A model generated the notes under the pieces. The model worked only from the letters and a program-made list of their open reading frames with translations, searched no databases and was not told where the DNA came from. A stretch of DNA of 5,655 nt, from positions 1-5,655 of the forward strand of contig JABXIW010000110.1 of the NCBI GenBank assembly GCA_013372875.1, given 5' to 3'. The position numbers and the translations under genes were made by a program. The stretch comes from Gammaproteobacteria bacterium. Its GTDB lineage: Bacteria; Pseudomonadota; Gammaproteobacteria; Enterobacterales; Kangiellaceae. Of this stretch, positions 1 to 5,067 are shown in pieces (position 1 is the first letter of the stretch; every line of letters starts with the position of its first letter).

Positions 1-20
1 ATTTGATAATTGGGTAATAT

Positions 21-42
21 CTGAATTGATTATTCAGTTTTT
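21..42 (+). promoter_or_regulatory. Inverted repeat followed by a T-run upstream of the first LysR gene
   Basis: CTGAAT (21-26) and ATTCAG (32-37) form a perfect 6-bp inverted repeat around a 5-nt spacer, followed directly by five T's (38-42). It lies 22 to 43 bases before the start codon at 64. It could be a weak terminator of a plus-strand gene to the left of the window, or an operator, since LysR regulators often bind dyads close to their own promoter. The stem is short and AT-rich, so both readings are weak. The sequence alone does not choose between them. Confidence 0.3.
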
Positions 43-63
43 CCAAATAATAAGGGCGCGAAG

Positions 64-999
64 ATGGATAAGTTTTCGGATATGACGTTGTTTGTCAGCA
101 TCGTTAAACATCAAGGTCTGGCAGCGGCGGGAAGGGAGTTAGGTTTATCTCCGGCGACGGTAACGGCAAGACTGCAAGCGATAGAAGAACGCTATGGCGT
201 AAAGCTGCTCAACCGAAGCACACGCCACGTATCACTCACGGATGCAGGGGCAATGTACCATCAAGCTTGTCTGAACATCATTGATAGCGTGAAAGAGACG
301 GAAAACTTACTGCAAACGGGTATTTCGCAAGTGCGCGGAACGTTGAAAATTTCAGCTCCACGAGATATTGGCAAACAAATTATTTCGCCGATGGTGTCGG
401 CTTTTTCTGAGCAATATCCGGATGTGACGCCTTATCTTTATCTTAATGACAATTTATCGAACTTGGCTGAATCGGGGCTCGATTTGGTGATTCGTTACGG
501 TGAGTTAGCGGACAGTAATCTCATCTCGCGCAAGCTGGCATCGAGTCAACGTGTGCTGTGTGCGTCACCTGATTATTTGTCGAAGCAAGGTGTCCCAAAC
601 TGCCCACAAGATCTCGCGGATCATCGCTGCTTAGCCATGGTGCGCAGCAATGAAGAATTAAAAACGTGGCACTTTAAAGATGAAGAGTCTCACCAAACGA
701 TCACGGTCACGCCAAAGCGCTTTTCTGATGATGGTGAAGTGATTCGACAATGGGCGTTGGACGGTGCGGGGATTGCGTTGAAATCGATTTTAGATATTCA
801 GCAAGACCTCAAACAACAACGTTTAGTAACGGTTTTGGATGGGTATATGAAAAACTTCAGCGCCTTTTCGCAAGGCGCTGAAGCGGATCTGCATGTCATT
901 TATCAAAGCCGCCAATATCAACCGAAAAGAGTTCGCCTGTTTTTGGACTTTCTAGTTGAGCAATTTAGCGCGCTGAGTGATACCAGCAACCAGATCTAG
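64..999 (+). CDS. LysR-family transcriptional regulator, DmlR/CrgA-like subgroup
   Basis: A full-length LysR-type regulator of 311 residues, the usual size for the family. The N-terminal winged helix-turn-helix spans about residues 4-63, with the recognition-helix region LSPATVTARLQAIEE followed by LLNRSTRHVSLTDAG. The latter, with GTLKISAP at 92-99 and DLVIRYGEL at 140-148, is typical of the DmlR/CrgA/AaeR-like subgroup. A linker helix (about 65-90) leads to a two-lobed periplasmic-binding-type effector domain (about 92-300), where the small-molecule inducer would bind. The start at 64 is supported by AAGGG at 52-56 with a 7-nt gap. Its last 48 bp overlap the convergent regulator, and it also carries an embedded minus-strand terminator-like hairpin at codons 264-274. 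LysR genes usually act on an adjacent divergent gene; that neighbour would lie left of the window, so the target is unknown. Confidence 0.93.
   Translation: MDKFSDMTLFVSIVKHQGLAAAGRELGLSPATVTARLQAIEERYGVKLLNRSTRHVSLTDAGAMYHQACLNIIDSVKETENLLQTGISQVRGTLKISAPRDIGKQIISPMVSAFSEQYPDVTPYLYLNDNLSNLAESGLDLVIRYGELADSNLISRKLASSQRVLCASPDYLSKQGVPNCPQDLADHRCLAMVRSNEELKTWHFKDEESHQTITVTPKRFSDDGEVIRQWALDGAGIALKSILDIQQDLKQQRLVTVLDGYMKNFSAFSQGAEADLHVIYQSRQYQPKRVRLFLDFLVEQFSALSDTSNQI
850..883 (-). terminator. Intrinsic terminator for the minus-strand regulator, embedded in the first LysR gene
   Basis: CTTCAGCGCCTT (855-866) and AAGGCGCTGAAG (872-883) are perfectly complementary 12-nt arms around a 5-nt loop (867-871). 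On the minus strand the stem is followed immediately by five T's (complement of A's at 850-854), which is the classic rho-independent form. On the plus strand no T-run follows, so it points one way only. It begins 69 bp beyond the stop codon of the 952-1863 regulator, a sensible place to end that transcript. It lies wholly within the coding region of the convergent gene, where it encodes residues 264-274 (NFSAFSQGAEA). In the plus-strand mRNA it would form an equally strong hairpin within the reading frame. Confidence 0.72.
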
Positions 1000-1863
1000 A
1001 TGCGATTCCGAGGTTTCTCGGCGGTGGCGATAAATCCCGACGGTGCCAGGGTTTGGTTCGTTTTCCATGGTTAAGCATCGTAAGCCAAAGGATTCCAAAT
1101 ACGGTTTCAGGTGGCCGGTATAAGACATCACAGCGACGCTTTCTTTCAGTACATCAATACTGGCGATCAGAGAATCCACTTCGTAAGTCGGTCTGTCATC
1201 CAGTTGCTGCCTTTCGCGTTCATTTTGTTTCGGGATTGGGTTGTCGATGACGTGAGCGAATTTCTTCGCGTCATAAGTGACCGAAAGAGCAGGGTATTCG
1301 TGCAGCATCTCTTCGGTGACGGTTTTACCTAGCAGTGGATGGTTTGGGGAAACAAAATAGGCATCAACCGTTTGAAATAGCGGAATAAACGTAACATCGC
1401 ATTTAGACGACAAGCCGACAATCTCGTGGCCGATGAAGAATTCAATCTGTTCGTTGATTAATGAATCCATCAAGCCTAAGTGGTTGCCAAATTCGACGTG
1501 CGTAGATGCCGATGGCTGCTTGGTCAGATGGTCATTGAGTGCTTGTTTGACGAACAGCGGCCACCACGCATCGCCAGTGCCCATTTTAATTTTTCCGACT
1601 TGGTACTGTTTCCGTTCATCAATGCTTTGCATCATTTGGTTGTATTCATGCTGCATCGCGTTGCTATGGCGATAGAGGATGCGTCCGTATTCGGTCAACA
1701 CCATGCCATTAGGATGACGTTCAAACAGCGTCACGCCGAGATTCTCTTCCAGCTTCTTTAAATTGCTTGTTACCGTTGGCTGGCTTAACCCTGCCATTCT
1801 TGCCGCAGCACTGATGCTTTGGCAGCGTGCAACCAGTAAAAATTGCTGCAGAGATTTGTCCAT
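952..1863 (-). CDS. LysR-family transcriptional regulator divergent from the glycoside hydrolase
   Basis: A complete LysR-type regulator of 303 residues. The N-terminal winged helix-turn-helix (about residues 4-62) is clear: QQFLLVARCQSISAAA, then GLSQPTVTSNLKKLEENLG and LFERHPNGMVLTEYG. The effector-binding domain covers about 90-300 and has a polar, charged stretch (about 199-227, rich in K, R, E, Q and D) that may be an extended loop. ATG at 1863 is preceded on the minus strand by AGGGGA (1870-1875) with 6 nt spacing. That Shine-Dalgarno lies in one arm of a GC-rich hairpin (1871-1889), so translation may be restrained. It is divergent from the hydrolase across 220 bp containing LysR-type dyads, the standard layout for a regulator that controls its neighbour and itself. 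The inducer cannot be read from sequence; a sugar-derived ligand is an inference from the neighbour. Its last 48 bp overlap the convergent regulator, and its terminator probably lies inside that gene. Confidence 0.93.
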   Translation of the reverse strand: MDKSLQQFLLVARCQSISAAARMAGLSQPTVTSNLKKLEENLGVTLFERHPNGMVLTEYGRILYRHSNAMQHEYNQMMQSIDERKQYQVGKIKMGTGDAWWPLFVKQALNDHLTKQPSASTHVEFGNHLGLMDSLINEQIEFFIGHEIVGLSSKCDVTFIPLFQTVDAYFVSPNHPLLGKTVTEEMLHEYPALSVTYDAKKFAHVIDNPIPKQNERERQQLDDRPTYEVDSLIASIDVLKESVAVMSYTGHLKPYLESFGLRCLTMENEPNPGTVGIYRHRRETSESHLDLVAGITQRAKLLN

Positions 1864-1870
1864 TTTCTTT

Positions 1871-1889
1871 CCCCTCTAAGAACGAGGGG
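1871..1889 (-). promoter_or_regulatory. Leader hairpin covering the ribosome binding site of the 952-1863 regulator
   Basis: CCCCTC (1871-1876) and GAGGGG (1884-1889) are perfect 6-bp complementary arms with a 7-nt loop. On the minus-strand mRNA the 3' arm contains nearly all of the Shine-Dalgarno AGGGGA (1875-1870), 6 nt before the ATG. If the transcript starts upstream of 1889, the hairpin would hide the ribosome binding site and keep regulator synthesis low. The pairing is seen directly; the effect on translation is inferred. Confidence 0.45.
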
Positions 1890-1905
1890 TATTTTGCACA
1901 ATTTC

Positions 1906-1915
1906 ATTTATAAAT
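1906..1915. promoter_or_regulatory. AT-rich palindrome, possible -10 element of the minus-strand regulator
   Basis: ATTTATAAAT is a perfect 10-bp palindrome. Read on the minus strand it contains TATAAA (1912-1907), a good -10-like hexamer about 44 bases before the regulator's ATG. That would place the transcription start near 1900 and the SD-masking hairpin inside the leader. No good -35 hexamer is seen 16-18 bp upstream, so the promoter would be weak or dependent on a regulator. Confidence 0.25.
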
Positions 1916-1939
1916 CACAAATCTGTAATCTCATTTGAT

Positions 1940-1958
1940 TGAAATTATGCGCATTTCA
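1940..1958. promoter_or_regulatory. Dyad TGAAAT-N7-ATTTCA in the divergent control region
   Basis: TGAAAT (1940-1945) and ATTTCA (1953-1958) form a perfect 6-bp inverted repeat with a 7-nt spacer that itself lies across the palindrome ATGCGCAT (1947-1954). It sits in the middle of the spacer between the divergent regulator and hydrolase genes, centred 47 bp from the stronger dyad at 1988-2004. It could be a second regulator-binding site; LysR tetramers commonly contact two separated sites. It lacks the T-N11-A core, so the assignment is weak. Confidence 0.3.
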
Positions 1959-1976
1959 TAGATCTACATCACTGTT
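1955..1976. promoter_or_regulatory. Possible degenerate CRP site
   Basis: This 22-bp stretch, compared by eye with the CRP consensus, matches at 13 positions, including a GATCTA core and the right half-site ATCAC. The left half-site TGTGA is poor (ATAGA here). CRP control of a sugar-hydrolase gene would be biologically sensible, but the match is marginal and could arise by chance. It overlaps the edge of the dyad at 1940-1958. Confidence 0.2.
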
Positions 1977-1987
1977 GGGGTTTGACG

Positions 1988-2004
1988 TATAGATGTTATC
2001 TATA
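1988..2004. promoter_or_regulatory. Probable LysR-type operator (perfect 7-bp dyad with T-N11-A core)
   Basis: TATAGAT (1988-1994) and ATCTATA (1998-2004) are perfect inverted repeats separated by GTT. T1990 and A2002 give the T-N11-A arrangement within a dyad that is typical of LysR binding sites. It lies between a LysR gene and its divergent neighbour, 80 bp before the hydrolase start codon. TTGACG (1982-1987) abuts it and resembles a -35 hexamer, but no good -10 follows at normal spacing, which fits an activator-dependent promoter. The likely binder is the 952-1863 regulator; this is inferred from position and symmetry. Confidence 0.5.
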
Positions 2005-2027
2005 GCTCGCTCCTGACTTCCTATTTT

Positions 2028-2041
2028 CCCCTCAAAAGGGG
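2028..2041 (+). promoter_or_regulatory. Short GC-rich hairpin in the hydrolase leader region
   Basis: CCCCT (2028-2032) and AGGGG (2037-2041) pair perfectly around a 4-nt loop, CAAA. It sits about 31 nt before the hydrolase Shine-Dalgarno, so it does not mask it. It shares the word TTTCCCCTC (2025-2033) with the leader of the divergent regulator (1868-1876). The run TTCTTT after it is too poor to call a terminator. TATTTT at 2022-2027 is a weak -10 candidate, and if it is used the RNA would start inside this element. Function is uncertain. Confidence 0.3.
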
Positions 2042-2072
2042 GTTCTTTAGACTGTCGCCAAAACAACAATCT

Positions 2073-2078
2073 AAGGGA
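2073..2078 (+). promoter_or_regulatory. Ribosome binding site that decides the hydrolase start
   Basis: AAGGGA lies 5 nt before the ATG at 2084 but overlaps the in-frame ATG at 2078. Only the ATG at 2084 has proper Shine-Dalgarno spacing, and starting there gives a compact signal peptide beginning MKPSF. The upstream ATG would add just two residues (MN). Confidence 0.65.
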
Positions 2079-2083
2079 TGAAC

Positions 2084-4963
2084 ATGAAACCGAGTTTTAT
2101 TGCGCTTGCTGTCGCGTCTTGTATTGGTCTTGCTGGATGTGGATCAGATTCTTCTGATGCGCCTGTGCCGGTCGACAAACCAATTATTTCAGCCGACTTA
2201 TATTTACGTGGTTTAAATGGGGATTGGGGCACGGCAGAGCATGCCAAGCTAAACTATTTGGGTAATAACGAGTACGAAACCGTACTGCGCGTCGCTCGAG
2301 GTAGCAATCAGTTCAAGATTGCTGATCCGGGTTGGCAGATCCAATACACCTATTTTGAGGAGCCCGCGGCGTTCGATAAAGCTCAGGAGTACCTGCCAAA
2401 ACCGGACACGAATGAAGCGTGTATGAACGATGATTGCAACTCTGAGATCACGTTTGAAGACAAAGGGTATTACAAGTTTTCTGTGAGCTTTGCCGATGAA
2501 AGTCGCGCGACAATGACTGTGACGAAAGCAACGCAAGAAGAAGCGGAAAAATACTACTCTGATGCGATTCTCGACCCTGCAATGGTGCATGAAGGGCATC
2601 AGGATAAAGAAGTGAAACTGTTCGCCAATTACGATGACTCGAGTGATACCGTGATTTTTTCGGTGAAAGATCCTAAAGCTGAGCTACGTGAATTTGGTAT
2701 TTCAACGACGACAGAATTGCGTGATGCGCTCGACCAAGGCTTAGTGATTAATGAGCAAACAGGGCCGCGAGTGGTGTCGGGTGATGTCGCGTTTGACGCG
2801 TTGTTTGCGTTGACGATGAAAGAGCTAGACCAGCTTGCCGTTTCTGAAATCAAAGACGGCAATTACAACTACAACAACCCAATCAAAGCGGAAGTTTTTG
2901 AGACGGGCGCGAAGTGGCATTACGTATGGACGCGTGATTTGGCGTACGCAGCAGACCTTTCGCTTGCATTGATGAATCCAACTCGCGTGCAAAATGGTTT
3001 GAATTTCAAATTGTCCGCTTTCCGCGATACGACCGATCAGCAATACGATGGCGAGCAGATTGTGCAAGACACGGGCACTGGCGGTAGCTGGCCAATCAGT
3101 ACCGACCGCACGACTTGGGCGCTTGGTGCAGAACGCTTACTTTCGGCATTGGATGGGGAAGAGTACAACCAATTTGCCGAGCGCGCTTACAAAGCGATCA
3201 GTAATACACTTGAAGCCGATCGCCTGGCGGCTTTTGATGCGAAATCTGGTTTATACACTGGTGAGCAATCATTCCTTGATTGGCGTGAGCAAACTTACTC
3301 AACGTGGACGCCAAACGATGTCAATGCGATTGGTAGCAGCAAAGCGTTATCGACAAACGTGGTTCACTACCGCGCGATTCAGCTCGCGGCTAAGTTGGCA
3401 GAGAAGTACGATTCAACCAACGCGGTCAAATACACCGAGTGGGCTGCACAGCTAAAAACCGCTATCAACGATCAGTTTTGGAATGCTGCACGCGGTATGT
3501 ACGTGAGTTATTTGTTTGATAATGGCAAAGACATCGCGGTCGACAAATATGACATGTTGGGCGAAGCACTTGCGATCATCAGTGGTGTGGCAAGTGATGC
3601 GCAGGCGAAACAAATCATGGCCAATTACCCACACAGTGAGTTTGGCGTGCCGGTTTACTTCCCTCAACAATCGGACGTGCCTGTGTACCATAACCGCGCA
3701 ATTTGGCCATTTGTTACCGCGTACAGCTTGCGCGCCGCGCATCAAACACAAAACGTGGCAGCAGTGAACAATGCCATTCAATCGTTGGTTCGTGGTACGG
3801 CAACCAATTTATCCAACATGGAAAACTTAGAGTGGCTTTCTGGTAAGTCATTCATCATCCATAGTGATCATGGCGAAGATCCGAGCTTGGATGGCCCAGT
3901 GATTAACTCTCAGCGTCAGCTTTGGTCTGTGGGTGGCTACTTGAACATGGTGGTAGAGACCCTATTCGGCATCCATACCGAAACAGGTAAGTTGGAAGTG
4001 AAGCCATTTATCACAAGTTGGGTGCGCAATAATTTGTTGGCTCAGTCTGAACAAATCACGTTGGAAAACTTTGCCTTCAAAGGAAAGAACTACTCGGTAA
4101 CGATTGACTTGCCTGAAGTAAGCAAAGATGAAACAGGTTACTACCCAGTTGAAAATGTCACGATGGACGAAGAGGGGCATTTCCACGTGACACTGGGCGC
4201 GCTTGTGAATGTAGATAGCAGCATTACTTTAGTTTCTGGGGTGAAACCGTATGTGAGTGAAGACAGTCGCGTTTATTCTCCGCAAGAGCCAACATTGGTG
4301 GTAAAAAGCGTTGATAATTCGGTTTCGATTGACGTGACGAGCAAGTACAACGTGAACTTGTATCGCAATGGCGAGCTGATTCAAAAGAACGTGATTGCTC
4401 AATCTTATTCCGATACGCCAACAGGTTTTGCTTGTTATTTGGCTGAAAGCATTAACGATAAAGGCTTCCGTTCTAACCCAAGCCAACCGGTTTGTGTCGG
4501 TGAAGAGATCCGCATCAAACTTGATGGCGAATATCAGCCACTCAAAGACAATGTATCGGTAGTTACGGTGAGCAAAGACAGCGGCATCGTAAAAGGTGCA
4601 GAGTCGTTTACAGCGCCTGTAACGGGCACTTACCAGTTCGATGCTTGGTACAACAATAACCTAGGACAACTTAATACCGGCATCACGAACACCGTGAAAT
4701 TGTTAGAGGTATTGGATGATGCAGGTAAAGTGGTTGGCCAAGGTTACTTGCAGATGGGCCATATTGGTGAAAACCAAGGTATGCGTTACTCAACGCCAAT
4801 TGAAGTAGCGTTGGAGCAGGGGAAAACCTATCAGATCGTGCTGAAGGACCACTTCAATATGAGTTACCTCACATCGAATGAAACCTACATCTACGCTGGT
4901 GGTATTGAGGGTGAAAAGAACGAAGCGCAAATCGCAGATATTCGAATCACACCTTTAATGTAG
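2084..4963 (+). CDS. Secreted lipoprotein glycoside hydrolase, six-hairpin (alpha/alpha) fold, GH15/GH63-like
   Basis: A 959-residue exported glycosidase (numbering from ATG 2084). A lipoprotein signal peptide ends in lipobox LAGC, with lipidated Cys19; Gly at +2 favours the outer membrane. A beta domain (about 35-150) has LYLRGLNGDWG and NQFKIAD, resembling the N-terminal domains of pullulanase-type enzymes. A second accessory region (about 158-268) precedes the helical catalytic core (about 275-640). The core motif WTRD (282-285) resembles the glucoamylase (GH15) motif whose Arg and Asp bind sugar in subsite -1. LDWRE (398-402) and ENLEW (580-584) offer candidate catalytic acids, with Glu402 and Glu583 worth testing. 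A beta cap (about 650-720), a fibronectin-III-like stretch (about 733-806) and a final beta-sandwich-like domain (807-959) follow. After the lipobox the only cysteines are 113/118 and 784/804, two close pairs suited to disulfides outside the cytoplasm. Alpha-glucan hydrolysis is the best guess; GH63-, GH125- or debranching-like activity is possible. Confidence 0.82.
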   Translation: MKPSFIALAVASCIGLAGCGSDSSDAPVPVDKPIISADLYLRGLNGDWGTAEHAKLNYLGNNEYETVLRVARGSNQFKIADPGWQIQYTYFEEPAAFDKAQEYLPKPDTNEACMNDDCNSEITFEDKGYYKFSVSFADESRATMTVTKATQEEAEKYYSDAILDPAMVHEGHQDKEVKLFANYDDSSDTVIFSVKDPKAELREFGISTTTELRDALDQGLVINEQTGPRVVSGDVAFDALFALTMKELDQLAVSEIKDGNYNYNNPIKAEVFETGAKWHYVWTRDLAYAADLSLALMNPTRVQNGLNFKLSAFRDTTDQQYDGEQIVQDTGTGGSWPISTDRTTWALGAERLLSALDGEEYNQFAERAYKAISNTLEADRLAAFDAKSGLYTGEQSFLDWREQTYSTWTPNDVNAIGSSKALSTNVVHYRAIQLAAKLAEKYDSTNAVKYTEWAAQLKTAINDQFWNAARGMYVSYLFDNGKDIAVDKYDMLGEALAIISGVASDAQAKQIMANYPHSEFGVPVYFPQQSDVPVYHNRAIWPFVTAYSLRAAHQTQNVAAVNNAIQSLVRGTATNLSNMENLEWLSGKSFIIHSDHGEDPSLDGPVINSQRQLWSVGGYLNMVVETLFGIHTETGKLEVKPFITSWVRNNLLAQSEQITLENFAFKGKNYSVTIDLPEVSKDETGYYPVENVTMDEEGHFHVTLGALVNVDSSITLVSGVKPYVSEDSRVYSPQEPTLVVKSVDNSVSIDVTSKYNVNLYRNGELIQKNVIAQSYSDTPTGFACYLAESINDKGFRSNPSQPVCVGEEIRIKLDGEYQPLKDNVSVVTVSKDSGIVKGAESFTAPVTGTYQFDAWYNNNLGQLNTGITNTVKLLEVLDDAGKVVGQGYLQMGHIGENQGMRYSTPIEVALEQGKTYQIVLKDHFNMSYLTSNETYIYAGGIEGEKNEAQIADIRITPLM

Positions 4964-4980
4964 GCTGTTTTAACAAAGCT

Positions 4981-5003
4981 GTGTTCTAAAAACGGTGTTC
5001 TAA
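4981..5003 (+). repeat. Short direct repeat GTGTTCTAA
   Basis: GTGTTCTAA occurs at 4981-4989 and again at 4995-5003, just after the hydrolase stop codon and before the terminator. The copies are 14 bp apart from start to start. It looks like a small local duplication with no evident function. Confidence 0.35.
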
Positions 5004-5008
5004 GAAAG

Positions 5009-5039
5009 ACAAAGCCGCTGAGATTATCAGCGGCTTTGT
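5009..5039. terminator. Bidirectional intrinsic terminator between the hydrolase and the helicase
   Basis: Arms 5011-5021 (AAAGCCGCTGA) and 5027-5037 (TCAGCGGCTTT) are perfectly complementary around a 5-nt loop. Two further pairs (5009-5010 with 5038-5039) extend the stem to 13 bp. T-rich tails follow on both strands: TTTGTTGTATTT on plus and TTTGTCTTTCTT on minus. It lies 45 bp past the hydrolase stop and 28 bp past the helicase stop, so it can end both convergent transcripts. Confidence 0.85.
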
Positions 5040-5067
5040 TGTATTTGCTATCGGGGCTGTTTGCAGA

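Noticed and set aside
1008..1021. CCGAG-GTTT-CTCGG hairpin just after the stop of the first LysR gene.
   Set aside because: The stem is only 5 bp, no T-run follows, and it lies inside the coding region of the convergent gene, so it is not supported as a terminator.
1053..1761. Several plus-strand frames opposite the second LysR gene.
   Set aside because: They are shadows of a clear full-length LysR protein on the minus strand and have no recognisable domains.
1915..1919. TCACA half-site as a CRP site.
   Set aside because: The required TGTGA 11 bases upstream is absent (TCATT there).
3048..3455. Plus-strand 135-codon frame inside the hydrolase.
   Set aside because: The hydrolase frame across this stretch carries coherent six-hairpin motifs (SWPISTDRTTW, LDWRE); the alternative frame shows no domain.
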